Notes: a model not told the origin generated them from the sequence alone. A stretch of 63,045 nucleotides of DNA from Aureobasidium sp. EXF-3400 (GCA_024195585.1 SWBL01000309.1:1-63045), one strand, 5' to 3'; shown: positions 1 through 11,411, counted from the stretch's first letter. Translations and numbers: made by a program.

Positions 1-1
1 C

Positions 2-832
2 GGTACTCTTTCTGGAAACACCCGTGAAATTCGCCAAAAGTTCTCGGTCGATCTTCCCAAGAAGCACGGTCGTGGTGGTCAGTCTGCCCTGCGTTTCGCC
101 CGTCTGCGTGAGGAGAAGCGTCACAACTACGTCCGCAAGGTCGCCGAACACGCTGTTCAAAACTTCATCACCGACAACAAGGTCAACGTTGCTGGTCTGA
201 TTCTTGCTGGTTCCGCCGATTTCAAGAACGACCTGAACCAGTCCGATCTTTTCGACGGTCGCCTGTCCGCCAAGGTCGTCAAGGTTGTCGATGTTTCTTA
301 CGGTGGTGAGAACGGTTTCAACCAGGCCATCGAACTCTCCTCCGAGACTCTCGGTAACGTCAAGTTCATCCAGGAGAAGAAGCTCATCAACTCCTACTTC
401 GACGAGATTTCCTTGGACTCTGGCAAGGTCTGCTACGGTGTTGAGGATACTCTCAAAGCTCTGGACGCTGGTGCCGCCGAGACTTTGATCGTCTTCGAGA
501 ACCTGGAAGTGACCCGCTGGACTCTCAAGTCTTCCACTGGTGGCGAAATCATCCTCCACACCAACAAGCAGCAGGAGGCCGACCGCAGCCAGTTCATGGA
601 TAAGGAGACCGGCCAAGAGATGGAAATCATCGAGCAGATGTCTCTCCTCGAGTGGCTGGCCGAGAAATACCGTGACTTTGGTGCCAACCTTGAGTTCGTC
701 ACCGACCGTTCCTCCGAGGGTAACCAGTTCGTCAAGGGCTTCGGTGGTATCGGTGCCATGATGCGCTACAAGCTCAACTTTGAGCAACTTGCAGAAGCTG
801 ATGAGTCTGATGATGAGTTCTACGATGATTGA
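2..832 (+). CDS. SUP45: Eukaryotic peptide chain release factor 1 (eRF1), 3' part
   Basis: eRF1 recognises all three stop codons in the ribosomal A site and, with eRF3, triggers peptidyl-tRNA hydrolysis in the cytoplasm. The window opens inside the gene. Frame 2 is open from the first bases to a TGA and gives about 276 C-terminal residues. The universally conserved GGQ motif, which inserts into the peptidyl-transferase centre, is at 74-82. It is followed by the typical segment [20 protein letters not shown], the eRF3-binding C domain, and an acidic tail ending [10 protein letters not shown]. The N domain with the codon-reading TASNIKS and YxCxxxF motifs lies outside the window. No intron is seen in this part. 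Family identity is secure; only the N-terminal half is missing. Confidence 0.96.
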   Translation, partial: GTLSGNTREIRQKFSVDLPKKHGRGGQSALRFARLREEKRHNYVRKVAEHAVQNFITDNKVNVAGLILAGSADFKNDLNQSDLFDGRLSAKVVKVVDVSYGGENGFNQAIELSSETLGNVKFIQEKKLINSYFDEISLDSGKVCYGVEDTLKALDAGAAETLIVFENLEVTRWTLKSSTGGEIILHTNKQQEADRSQFMDKETGQEMEIIEQMSLLEWLAEKYRDFGANLEFVTDRSSEGNQFVKGFGGIGAMMRYKLNFEQLAEADESDDEFYDD

Positions 833-1668
833 CAATTTGAAGCCCTCGCAAAGGGCGAGGACGTCGCTCCAGTCTCTAGACTGACGGCTCCTCGCGTGCA
901 GCGCTTTGACAGCGCTGCCCCGAGTCTGGCGGAAAACAAAGACGTTGGAGTTGTCTCGAGCCAATACGAGCTTTATCCTGGTAACTCGCCAGCAAGCGTA
1001 CAACAAGAGGTACAGGTGTGTATCAACTCATGTACCTTTATAAGACAAGATTTGCTAACATTTTCACAGTCATCCACTCCTCGGTCATTCGTCGCACAAA
1101 AGTCCATCTTCAAGGTTCGCGAGAGCCTGACGAGAAAGCCCGCTGCGCCGAGCCCACTGAGGGCACAGTTGCAAAACAACTGAGCAGCGACGACAATCCC
1201 CCTCTCGTCCAACTTGAAGGCAAAGGACTTAGGAAACACTCGTCAAAGTTGAGGTCAACATTGACGTACGTTCCAACTGACTCGGCGAAAATGATGAATG
1301 GTATTCGGACAAAATTGATATTCTTACGGCGCATTTCCTTGTTCTATTTTTGTTGTTCCTTGAGAGGTCCTGGCTAGTATGATGAAAAAGAAAGGAGAAG
1401 CAGAGTAAAACAGAACGAGAAAAAGCATCAATACTATTTCATGGCCACTATTTCTACGTCCAAGATCTTCCAACAGGGCACAGTCTATCTCATTTCCCCC
1501 CTCCGAACTCGCGCATCTATTGCGAGCAAGCCATCAAACACAGTAGATGGAGGATTGACTTATTTGTGAAAATTGCAGAGTTGCGAGACTGGTCGTCTGC
1601 CTTCAAGGGTTGGATCTATATATTGGCATGCTATTTCTTCGAACCCGTCCAGTACGTCGTCGACTGCT
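833..1668. other. Intergenic, eRF1 3' side to MFS 3' side
   Basis: The stop codons of eRF1 (+) and the sugar transporter (-) face each other across about 0.84 kb. Apart from a short hairpin just after the eRF1 stop, I see only short ORFs with no recognisable protein character. Confidence 0.6.
844..860 (+). other. Short hairpin in eRF1 3' UTR
   Basis: CCTCGC and GCGAGG form a perfect 6-bp stem with a 5-nt loop, beginning 12 nt after the eRF1 stop codon. It may be a 3'-UTR structure. Nothing shows function, and a 6-bp stem can arise by chance. Confidence 0.35.
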
Positions 1669-3267
1669 CTATACGTATGGCTTTTCTGCAAAGACCGTCT
1701 CTGTACTCTCAGTCTCGACATCAAACTTGTATGCCTGGAACTCTCTACTCGATACCTTTCGCTCGAACAAAATGTCAAGTTCTTCAAATGTCCTTTTTCG
1801 AGTCTCAGGCATGAAGAAGAAGCAGTAAAGTGTACACAAGAACCCAAGACTCGAGAATATAAAACCGACTTTGCCTCGCCAATCGCCTTCATCCTTGTTC
1901 ATGGCGTATGGTATCGCGACGGCGAACATAATGGACACAACTTGGACAGATACTGTAGCTAAAGCGATAGTCAGACCGCGAAGTCTTGCCGAGGGTACTT
2001 CGGCAAGCATGACATAGCAGAAAGGCCCAATAGTGGTGTCGTAGATCAAATTCGCCAAAAGCATCAATGAACATTGTGCCCATGTAGGTGCTGACGTCGA
2101 TCGAGGTGCGAAATCAATGACTCCGATCAAAAACATGATGGTGGCAAGTCCGACGGTACCAAATAAGTATGCAGGACGGCGCCCGACATAAGATAGCAAA
2201 GGCCAAGCAGCACAAGTACCGACAAAACCCAGAGCAGTCAATCCCAGATTCATAGAAAATGCATTTGCAGAGTCCAAACCAGCCATTTCGAAGAAGTAGA
2301 CTGCATAGCTGATAAATAGCATATTGCCTGTAAAAGCTTGCATGTCATATGCCATTACGCAGATGATCAATCGTCTGAGATCTGTGCCGCGGAAACAATC
2401 GAGGTAGTTTGGTCGATCTTGCTTGGATGATTCTTCCAGACGTAAAGTCTCCAGGACGTTGGCCAGAGTCAGGGTTGTGTCCACTTCACTGGTGGCGAAG
2501 CGTTTGAGTGATCGTGCGGCTTCTTCGTGTCGTCCTTTTCGACAGAGCCAGTAGGGTGGATCGGGACAGAAGTATACCAGGGATAGCATAAACAGGGGAA
2601 GAGCCCATTGCGTGGCGATGGGAATTCTGTAGGCCCAAGAAGTTTCGATGGTGTTTGTTCCCTTCATGATCCCTGATGAGATGAGTTTACCGCAGACTAC
2701 AGGAGATCAGCACAAGACTTTGTATTACGCTGGTCGGCTGTTCTCACTGAATGCGAGATTGGTCAAGGAAGCCATAACGCCTCGCAAAGCCAATGGACAG
2801 ACTTCGCCAGTGTATGCTGATGCACAGATTGGAAAGAAACTGATAATCGCGCCATTGAGCATCTGGCCGACGAACAGTTGTGCAGGCGTAGTACTGAAGA
2901 ACTGAATAAAGATGATACCAATCGACCCAAGAGAGCACGCCGCAATCATCTTTCGAGGACCCCATCTCTCGTAGATAACACCAGAGAAGAGAGCACCAAG
3001 CACACCTCCAATATTATTCGCGTAACCGAAAGCACTAACCCAGGCAGCGGGAACGACATAGGTATCGTTGTAAGGATGTCCATATGTCTTCTTGAACGGA
3101 TCAAGACCAATCAGACTTCCAGTGATGCCTCCATCCATTCCTTTGAGAACAGTCGCCAGGTTAACATAGAGGACCCATAATGCTGCTGGATAGTATAATC
3201 TGGCTGCTTGCCAGAAGCCGAGCGAGTGCTCGATTTCTGTATATTGAACAGATGTTTCTGATTTCAT
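1669..3267 (-). CDS. MFS sugar transporter (alpha-glucoside/hexose permease type)
   Basis: Predicted plasma-membrane proton-coupled sugar permease of the major facilitator superfamily. Two exons (2748-3267 and 1669-2696) flank a 51-bp GTGAGA...TAG intron (2697-2747). Joining in phase restores the family-typical run NLAFICGKLISSGI and gives 515 aa, the usual length for sugar porters. About 12 membrane segments are visible. Family landmarks are a GGITGSLIG stretch in TM1, YERWGPRK after TM2, a PESPRWL-like CPDPPYWL, YVGRRPAY after TM8, and a C-terminal PETRKRTFEELD that matches the sugar-porter PETKGxxLEE signature. The overall pattern is closest to maltose/alpha-glucoside permeases, but the substrate cannot be fixed from sequence. 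The gene is divergent from the HTD2-like gene with about 660 bp between starts. Confidence 0.88.
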
Positions 3268-3929
3268 GACTGATCCTGCCGCGACGAGTATTGAACCACA
3301 ATTTCAGAGTGATAAGTTTTCACTGAGAATACCTTGATGAACAGTCGGAGTGCAAGACCGCCAAGGTGGTCAGCAAGAGTTAGTGTTTTTATCTAGCTTG
3401 GCATTCATTTGCTATTCTTGGGATTGTATCCACATCATGACATGATGGTATCGAGTAAGCGACGAGTGCATAGCCCACCTAGAAGTGGAGCACACCTTTA
3501 TCTTGGGCAGTTGGTGATGTTGCATCCTATCATCGTATAGTTGGGGTGTCGCTAGAGTATAGCAAGCAGCGATGGTCGTTGAGACCTTCCCCTCCGAGCG
3601 AGAACTGATGGTCCATTGCCCGGGAGTCGGTCGACCTCCATCGAGTTTACCTAGCTTTCATGATGTTTACTGCGATTGTCGCAAATGCAAGGTCAAATTC
3701 TCGAGTCGATTCTCTTGAGACCAGATGATACTCGACGTGCGTGTCAACAAGAGATGAAGATGACGCGGTGCAAGACACGGCCAAAAGAAAGAGGGCGGGG
3801 GAAGGCGGGGAAATGTTCCTCGATGCCGACTCGGCCTCGCACTTGACATGCCGACGACGACATATAACAACCAATCCAACAGAACTGTTCAATTGATGAG
3901 TAATTGTTAGATCCAAGATTGTAACAGAT
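3268..3929. promoter_or_regulatory. Divergent promoter, sugar transporter / HTD2-like gene
   Basis: 662 bp between two divergent start codons must hold the promoters of both genes. I recognise no TATA box or classical operator and no additional coding sequence. Small ORFs on the minus strand at about 3.65-3.98 kb look random. Confidence 0.5.
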
Positions 3930-5088
3930 ATGGCTTGCACACGGACGGTACGACTGGACTTGTCGAGACTTGCTGGCAGACAACGGAGATGGCAGTCCTC
4001 ATATTCACACCTCGAGGCCGAGATGACGACGAGGAAGATTCGGCCAGTCTTCGATGACTTGACGTCTCAGAACTCGTTCAGACTCAATGTGTCGCTGGCC
4101 GACTTCCTTCCAAACACACGGCAAGTAGATGCTGCTTGACAATGTAACTATGACTTTGCTAACAAGAACTTGCAGGGCTCCGCTCACACCTCCAGCGCCG
4201 AACAAGCCACTACCTATGCCAATTCCTCACCACCTGCTATACTTCGAACCCACAAAACCTCCCTCGGATCTGCTTCCTGATGGCACCAACCCAGACCATT
4301 CGCCCGGTGACCCCTTCGTCCGTCGCATGTGGGCTGGTGGCAGTGTCCTGTTCGACTCCAACAAGCCCCTGCTTATGGACAATAGTCGTGCAGTATGCCT
4401 TGAAGGAATCAGGGACGTTTCTGTCAAGGGCAAGCCTGGTGATGAGAAAGTCTTTGTCGGCATTGAACGTCGCATTGCTCCCTTGAACAAAGAAGAAGAA
4501 ACGGCTATGGCAGATGCCAATGGTCAAGAAGACAAAATACTCGATCTGGAGGACAAGATCAGGCAGAGGTTATGGATGCCATCTGATGTCGAATTTGGAC
4601 CTGCCAACATCATCGAACGCCGCAACATCGTCTTCATGCGCGAGAGAACACCAGAGGAAGCGAGACAAGCCGTCGCTGCCGCCAAAAAGCCTGGCAAGAT
4701 GTTGAAGCCTCAGCACCAACCTGATTTCCACCATACACTCCGTCCAGATGCACAATTGCTGTTCCGATACAGTGCATTGACCTTCAATGCACACTCCATT
4801 CATCTGGATACGCAATATTGTCAGAATGTGGAAGGTCACAGACATCTACTGGTCCACGGACCCCTCTCATTCACACTCATGTTGACAATTCTACAACAAC
4901 AGCTGGCCAAAGAGGGAGGCCGCGAGCAGATCAAGTCGGTCGAGTACAGAAACCTTGCTCCACTCTACGCCTATGATCCCTTGAAGATCTGCGGAAGAAA
5001 GTCCGATGATCAGAAGTATGAGGTCTGGGCCGAGACACCAGAAGGTGGCATCGCTGTAAAAGGTACTGTCAAGACCGAGAAGGTATGA
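3930..5088 (+). CDS. HTD2: Mitochondrial 3-hydroxyacyl-thioester dehydratase (HTD2-like)
   Basis: Predicted hot-dog-fold dehydratase of mitochondrial type II fatty acid synthesis, which removes water from 3-hydroxyacyl-ACP and so supports octanoate/lipoate supply. Exon 1 (3930-4120) encodes a basic, presequence-like N terminus. Exon 2 (4176-5088) carries the conserved blocks MWAGGSVLF, RRNIVFMRERT, a RYSALTFNAHSIHLD segment with the family Asn-Ala-His, and VHGPLSF. The full model is 367 aa. The 55-bp intron (4121-4175) keeps frame only if it starts with GC (GCAAGT), a GC-AG intron; the nearby GT at 4125 gives the wrong phase with every AG before the conserved region. The identification rests on recall of the FAS1-like dehydratase family. 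A related MaoC/mesaconyl-CoA hydratase-like role is possible. Confidence 0.82.
4121..4126 (+). other. GC-type 5' splice site (GCAAGT)
   Basis: Donor of the single intron in the HTD2-like gene. GCAAGT is the known consensus of the minor GC-AG intron class. The GT four bases downstream would leave exon 1 in phase 0, while all AGs before the conserved coding start require two preceding bases. Confidence 0.75.
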
Positions 5089-5778
5089 TCTGCCAAACTT
5101 CGTATGCCACATCTGCAAAATGTTCGAGCTGTAACCGTCAATCCTGTTCGCGAGTTGTGGAAGGCCCCATCGAAGCCCACCAAGTGCGTAGAGCATGAAT
5201 TGCGAACTTGCAAGTGTCTTGTGTACAGCCACAATATACAATCGGCCGAGAAAGGCTAACCACTGCGGATTTCAAGCTATCAGCGTTTCACGCCGGCCAA
5301 AGGTAACCTCTCTAGTCACACTGGAGTGCTGGTTCTGGCTCGAGTGTTGAACGTTGCAGAACCTTTGTATAGAGCCTGTAATACTTGGTCAGAGTAGACA
5401 ATCCCTGGAGCAGTTGGCAGATAGACGACCATTCCTGCAGCTTGGCTGCTCCACTGTGCCTTTCTTTAGATACTGCACAGATATCTTCAATGAGGCTGTT
5501 GTTACTCGATACATTAGCTGAGCGATCACGCAATGTGAGCTCCTTCTAAAGTCGCTACCTAGAGTATCGGACTGAATTGTTTTCGATTCTTCAAAGTTCT
5601 AGTCAAATAATGCAAATCTTTCATCATCAGCGGTCCGCTTAGCAAGACGGACTCACGACTTGAAAACACTCTTCCCACAATCCGAACGACAAGAGTTCAT
5701 AAGCGAAAGCTGGATCGTCCTTCCATTTCGAAAACTACAGCTGCGAGTGAGAACAAGCCAGAGAAGCCCACTGCAAAG
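5089..5778. other. Intergenic between two convergent genes
   Basis: About 690 bp lie between the HTD2-like stop and the stop of the minus-strand membrane protein. I see only short, unremarkable ORFs and no repeat. Confidence 0.5.
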
Positions 5779-7524
5779 CTACTGACCGTTTTTCAATGCC
5801 TGACACTCCCGATCATCTTCGTTCGAGCTTATTATAACAGGTATGCCTCTGTAAGTATCCCGAGCAGCCATGAAGCTCGCTTTACCAATGTGTTTCGGTA
5901 ACGGGTCTTGACCACGTCTATCCCGCTCCTCAATCAACACATCCAGTTCCTCGTGTCGCGACACCCGGAGGATTGTAGAAAATCTGTTACTATAGGAAGA
6001 CCCTGTGCTAATGATGATGTACATACCAATCAGGACGGTAACAAAGGTCAACACAATGGCGACCCCATAAGCCAAGGCGAGTCGTTCCCAGTTGTAGTGG
6101 TAGACGTTGTAGAATGTGGTGACGGACATGCTGGTCGAGTTTTCTTGCGTGTTGAGGAGTGCTGGTACGGTGAGCATGGAGATGGTCATGTTTTGAACAA
6201 GCTCCTCAATCATTGATGCCAAAGAAGACGGCGAAGTTTCATGCGGAGAAGAGCCTGTGAAGCCGCTGTACAGAGGAGAGAGCTCAGGGGAAAATGCCAA
6301 ATTGGTCTCCAGAACTCGCGTGTGATCACTGAAATTGACATATTCCAAGCCGTCTCCTATGCCCTTCCACATTGTGCCGGCCATGATCTCACCGAGTAAA
6401 TCCATCACAGCGAAATAACAGACAGCTCGAGGGGCGGATAGAGCAAATGATGGGCCAGTGAACACGTTTCCTTCTGAGACGAGAACTGGATCCAAGATCT
6501 TGTAATCAGACACTTTGATAGTTTGTTTTCCATTCTCAAAGAAGAAAGAGACAGCGTAAAACGCATCATGCAGAGAACACTTGATCACAGACCACTTGTC
6601 AATTCCACGGGATGCTACGTAGAGCAGTACAGTGTTGCTGGGATCAGCTCCGAGTGTTGCGCCGATTGGAAAGGCACCACTCACACTACCATTACTAAAA
6701 GGCACAGTTGTCGTAAAGTTCGGTGTCCAAGAAATATAATAGTAGTTTGATATAAACGCAGGCCCCGACCAAGACGTAGGGCCAGCAGCGGTTAGATTGG
6801 CGATAATAGAGTCCGGAACGATATTTTGACACGAGACGGCCGGCCCGTTGTACTGCACAACATAGGACGAGTTGACTTCCGGTGCTGGAAATGTGGGTAG
6901 CTGTCCTTGATATGCCACTGATATGAGCCTTCGCCTGAGTTGGCTATTTGCGCCAAGCCATTTCCCCATGTAATGGCTCGGAGCACTATTTCTCTTTATA
7001 CCGCCTCCAAACTGGACCGAAATCCTCGAGAACACGTCCGGCATCGTGTAATTTGGAGTTTTATAGATGAAATCATGTCCATTTGTTGTGTTTGTCGATA
7101 AGACGGTTAATGTCGCTGGAGGGAAGATCATTGCAACTGGGATCAACCATCCAAGTAGGGCCAACACTACCAGTAGCGGACTAGCCCTGTAGATGCCGAG
7201 CGATAGAAACTCCTTCAGAGCTCCCATTAACCCGGCTAGGCTATCGATCATAGAGATGGGCAAACTCTGGTGCAGCCTCTTGAAGAATACCTGCCAATAG
7301 GTGGTGGCGACGGCGATGACCAGTGCAGCACGTGCAAGGAATGCAAATGCTGTACCGACAGCTGTATTGTATTGTTGTGAGAATGCCACGCTGTCGACTG
7401 ATTGTCCATGCAATCCGGCGTAGAACAGGTGGTGTCCTATGGCGAATCCGATGCCAGCGATGAAGGAGACAAGCAACGTAGTGGGCGCTACCCAATGAGC
7501 AATTTCGCGATTGTAGTCAGGCAT
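5779..7524 (-). CDS. Large fungal integral membrane protein of unknown function
   Basis: Single-exon ORF of 581 aa from the start chosen here (MPDYNREIAHW). An upstream in-frame ATG at 7581 would add 19 uncharacteristic residues. Three or four hydrophobic segments lie in the first ~140 residues (TLLVSFIAGIGFAIGHHLF, a segment ending YWQVFF, and LVVLALLGWLIPVAMIF). A large extracytoplasmic domain follows, rich in N-glycosylation sequons, including NTT, NYT, NSS, NFT and NMT. Near the C terminus is one more strong membrane helix (GVAIVLTFVTVLIGMYIII) before a charged cytoplasmic tail. I recognise this layout from unnamed Pezizomycotina membrane proteins, some of which carry a dubious formylmethionine-deformylase label. 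No catalytic motif is visible. The ORF ends in GGTCAGTAG, which could also be a splice donor, so a further 3' exon is not excluded. Confidence 0.72.
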   Translation of the reverse strand: MPDYNREIAHWVAPTTLLVSFIAGIGFAIGHHLFYAGLHGQSVDSVAFSQQYNTAVGTAFAFLARAALVIAVATTYWQVFFKRLHQSLPISMIDSLAGLMGALKEFLSLGIYRASPLLVVLALLGWLIPVAMIFPPATLTVLSTNTTNGHDFIYKTPNYTMPDVFSRISVQFGGGIKRNSAPSHYMGKWLGANSQLRRRLISVAYQGQLPTFPAPEVNSSYVVQYNGPAVSCQNIVPDSIIANLTAAGPTSWSGPAFISNYYYISWTPNFTTTVPFSNGSVSGAFPIGATLGADPSNTVLLYVASRGIDKWSVIKCSLHDAFYAVSFFFENGKQTIKVSDYKILDPVLVSEGNVFTGPSFALSAPRAVCYFAVMDLLGEIMAGTMWKGIGDGLEYVNFSDHTRVLETNLAFSPELSPLYSGFTGSSPHETSPSSLASMIEELVQNMTISMLTVPALLNTQENSTSMSVTTFYNVYHYNWERLALAYGVAIVLTFVTVLIGMYIIISTGSSYSNRFSTILRVSRHEELDVLIEERDRRGQDPLPKHIGKASFMAARDTYRGIPVIISSNEDDRECQALKNGQ

Positions 7525-8038
7525 GGCGATGATTGGTAGTTCCGATGAGCAAGGAAAATAATAGACACAGCCCGGTGTCACGACGGTACTTATGTCTTCC
7601 TGAGCAAATATCTAGCTTTATCTTTCAGCTGCTAAATTTGGAACTGCTGCAGACTTCGGCTGCGAGATATTCTGCTTCCCTGCTCGGCCTTGTTGTATGG
7701 GTGGTATACTTGTATCTTCCTGCAAGTTGAACTACTGTAGACTCCATTCGGACTGTTAGCGCGCCAGCGGTACAGTGTGGCTTTTGTATCGGGCGGCTGA
7801 TTTGTGTACAATGAACAGTACCTCACAACACGGAAAGACATGAAGATTTTTAAAGGAATGCCTGGCTCCTCTTCTGAGATGTTATGTCCGGAAATGTACA
7901 GCGAAAGCGAGTCAGTGACAGAGTAGTTTTGGATGGGGTGAAAATACATACCACTGGACTTCAGCATAGGCATTGGGTTGGAGTGGACAGGACTCGAGCT
8001 CACCCCAGTACACTGGAAGCAGTCCAGAGCGCGCCAAC

Positions 8039-8061
8039 GCTTGGCAAGATCCTTGCCAAGC
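8039..8061. repeat. Perfect 10-bp inverted repeat
   Basis: GCTTGGCAAG, a 3-nt spacer ATC, then CTTGCCAAGC: two perfect 10-bp arms. It can form a tight hairpin or be a dyad protein-binding site. It lies in a stretch without a recognised gene, about 510 bp upstream of the membrane-protein start. Confidence 0.7.
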
Positions 8062-9386
8062 CTACAGCAACCACAAAGTGCACATGGATGGGAACGGAGT
8101 ACAGAACCGGAACTCGAATGGTGATCGTTACTTTTTGTCCGGGTTCAATCGCACCATTCCGGTCACCGTCAAGTCTGGCCAGCAAGATAGACTGCACTCG
8201 CTCTAGCCGCTGTACGTGCCATGAAAGACATATCTCTGGCGACCTTGATTGGTTATACCGACTTCGCTGAAAGTTCGATGGGAGTTCATGGTCCTGGTCT
8301 TGACGAATTTGAGAATCCGGTCTTGCAGAGTCAACTACTTACACACATAGCGCCGCGTCAGGGATGAATCCAAGATGGCCAGAATCAATGCTTTATTGTA
8401 GACCGAACCAGTATGGACCGCCTACGCCATACAGATAACAGTGAAGGCAGTGATAATCCCCCTTCATTCGACGAAGCTGAAGCCATTCTTGTGCGAGCAA
8501 CCTTTAAGATGGTCAAGTCAAGCCCGATGAGCTCCAGGTCTCTCTCAGATACCATGCTGCGATCTGCGTCGTAGCAAGATAGAGGAAGAAGTTGGGCTCG
8601 TGAAAACGAGTAGGTATCGCTTCTCACTGTGTATCAAGTGCCTCATATACACGCGTGCTCCCATCTACCACCTACCAGAGGCTCGAGTCTCGTTGGCCGT
8701 GTGCGTGTTGCGACAAGCATGCTGCAGGCATTCAAAGATGCTGCAGTGGTCGCCATCGACGTCCACATCCCTCGCTCAGACTCAGACCCTCGATCTTTTC
8801 GACGCTCAGCCTGGTATAAGGCGGCCTCCTATTGGTATCCCATCATCGCTGCAAGCGTGTCCTACACTCGACTGGTCGATAGAGCTCAGCTCTGTCCGGC
8901 AACGGCTCGACGGCAGGCATATCCGAGGGCTCGCTGCGCACAGTGAGTGTTTACGATTTATAGTAACAAGCGCTCACATCGGGACCGGCGAGACGTTTAT
9001 CGAGATGTGAGTGTAAGCTTGGACTTCTTTTGGTGTCGAGATGGTGACAGAAGTTAGTGAGGGTTCAGAGCACGATCTGCGCACTTGTAAGGACTGTTAG
9101 GCTCAACTCTCTTGATCCTTGCTGGATCGTACAGGTTCTGATACATGATAGATGTTTGGTAAGAGTTGTTTTTCATCCCATCGACCCCTGAGGCCACCCC
9201 TTCTTTTCTTGAATCTGTATGTAAACAGTAGGTAAACAATAGCACACCCATGAACATTCGACATTATATTCCGTAGGTACACCTTGTTGAACACGATGGA
9301 ATCGACGAATGAGAGGTGGAGTCTGAAAATTCCGCCCACTAGTGCCGTCGTCGTTGTGAAAGCGGTGCGCTTTCACGTACGGCTTC

Positions 9387-9441
9387 TATAAAGTCCTTGC
9401 GCCTTCCACTTCTCTCTCTCCTTCCTTCCCTTCCTCCCAGA
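9387..9441 (+). promoter_or_regulatory. TATA-like box and pyrimidine tract
   Basis: TATAAA at 9387-9392 lies about 116 bp before the start codon at 9508. A CT-rich run at about 9410-9441 follows, the usual layout of a filamentous-fungal core promoter with a pyrimidine-rich transcription start region. The assignment is by position and composition only. Confidence 0.45.
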
Positions 9442-9507
9442 CGCGACATCTTGAGTGTTCCCTCCAGTTACCAAGATCATTCAACCAAGACAGAAGATAT
9501 CACAAAC

Positions 9508-10745
9508 ATGCGCATTGTGTGTCACACATGGCCAACGTGCCAGCACACAGAGCACCTAGATCCTTCCGGCCTTCGCGTAGGTCTAGAAGAGATCCGCAAC
9601 GAGGCCAATCGACCTATTGCCTATGAAGCTGCCTCCTATCCTTGCCCAGCCTGCACCGACCCGGACGGCAACCACGATGGCATAGGAATTAGACCTGTCC
9701 AACAGTAAGTCATTACCTTGCCCCTTGTTCAGATCTTGTGCGCTGACCTCCTCGCGCAGGCTCTCGATCGTCGCTCAAGCTCCTAGCCCTATGGCAGCAG
9801 AAAACACCCAACATCTCAACCCTCAAGTGGCTGAATTCCGCCCTGTCGTCCAACCGCAGACTGACCATTATGTCGACCCCGATGGCACCAACGGCAACAT
9901 CACCGCCATGCAGAGCGACAGCAACTACGACAGCATCAATGGTACGACTTACAACAGCTATGCCTCCAACAGCACCAACGCTCCATTCGGCGACAACCAT
10001 CAAGCCCACCGTGCCAACGGCATGAACATCCCCAACTATCCCTCTCACAACATCCACGATACCTTCAACCACCACTTCTCGCATCACGGCAGCCATAATG
10101 CTGACCACTACTCCCAACGCCACGGCAGCTATAATGCTGACCACTACGGCAACCCTGCACACACCATCATGGGGGCTCCTAACACCCACCTTTTCCTCCC
10201 TTCCGCGCCATCGAACGCACTTGTCGTATACGACCCCTCTGTTCTCCACCAGCTCATGCCTCAAATGGCTCCCAAGGATGAGCACAGACCCGGAAAGTCG
10301 TGCCCCCAAGGTAGTCCGTTCTGCCATTGGCACTATGCTCGCCACTGCCATGAAGATCCCGTCACCTGCCGTTTGGCACGTAAGTATCTCCAACTTATTG
10401 CTTAACTGATCCTTACTGACTTGCTGCTACAGTTCAGGCCATTACGGCTGCCTTCCACGCTCATGGTCCATGGAAAGATGCGCCTTCGGGCTGGAATGAT
10501 GCTCATCAGGAGTGCATTCGCATCGACCATCCCAAGATGTGTGAGTTCCACTCACAGATTCACCGAAGAAGATTTGGCAGCAGTTTCGATCAGGTTCGAT
10601 CCTCACGCTAGCTCTGAAACAGTCGTTCCACAAGAAGTGGAAGAAGACTACCAGTTGTGAGCAGTTGCAGAATCAACACGGAGGACAGGGACCAGAGATT
10701 GGCCAAAACGGAGGCAAGTTCAAGGGGGGGATCCAGGCAAATTGA
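9508..10745 (+). CDS. Unrecognised four-exon Cys/His-rich protein
   Basis: Exons 9508-9704, 9760-10379, 10433-10540 and 10594-10745 join in phase through GTAAGT/GTAAGT/GTGAGT introns of 55, 53 and 53 bp and give 358 aa. The N terminus carries spaced Cys/His (MRIVCHTWPTCQHTEHLD, then YPCPACTDPDG), suggestive of metal binding. The centre is Asn/His/Ser-rich and contains an internal near-duplication of about 11 residues (HGSHNADHYSQ / HGSYNADHYGN). Then comes a second Cys/His cluster (KSCPQGSPFCHWHYARHCHE) that recalls, but does not match, a CCCH finger. The Gly/Gln-rich C terminus depends on the third intron; without it the protein would end at the TAG at 10609. I do not recognise the family. 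Reverse-strand ORFs over exon 2 are shadows. Confidence 0.68.
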
Positions 10746-11411
10746 GAGAGACGGACCATAGGAGAATAAAATCCCGGTCGTGCAATAGAGCAACGTCAGA
10801 CAAGATCAAGAAAGAGCAGAACATCATCAGAGAAGAAGCAGAAGAAAGTTAATTGAACCAGTTGATATGACCCCTTGCCTCCTGACTATTTGATAGTGTG
10901 CTCTTGACATCAACAAGGAAACCCGCAGATCCCGTAGCTGTGTGATAAGATGTTACAGCATTGCTGCTTTTTCACGGGTGCGTCGTGCGGTTCTGATCAA
11001 CGAAACAACTCAACTGACATCTTACTCAGGGGCTTCAAAGGGGTTTCAAGATTGTCGTCATCGCTCCTGCCATCCTCGCTATACACTGCAAGACTTCTGC
11101 TATACGACATACACCACGTCACCACGTCGCCTTCTCCATGGGAGACCGTCATGAGTATACTCGATCAAGACCCGAGAAGCGTACGTACGTGGCTGTGCCC
11201 CCTGAGAAATCGATTGCTTGGTCGACCCTGAGCTGCTGCCAGCAATTCTTCCTCTTCGTCTTTGCACTTGTTCAGGTGCTTGTAGAGAGCTTGGATGTAC
11301 AGAAACCAAAACTCACGCGAATTATTGCGCAACGTTGAACGGAATAGTGAGTACTGAGAGAGGAGTAGAAGGGCTTGGAACATACCGTACAGACCTCTCC
11401 GACTACCTCTG

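Larger units (their letters stand above)
7525..9507. other. 2-kb region without a recognised gene
   Basis: Several 65-136-codon ORFs occur on both strands, for example minus 7632-8003 and 8000-8197 and plus 8600-9010. None shows domain character or splice-joined continuity that I can defend. The minus ORF at 8000-8197 contains an acidic Gly turn (LDGDRNGAIEPGQKV) followed by alternating hydrophobic residues. It could be an exon of a lineage-specific gene, but I cannot complete a model. A perfect inverted repeat sits at 8039-8061. Confidence 0.45.

Noticed and set aside
9713..10393. 226-codon minus-strand ORF opposite exon 2 of the 9.5-kb gene
   Set aside because: It arises from the biased codons of the sense exon (Val/Ala/Gly-rich read-out); the sense gene has good splice sites in phase.
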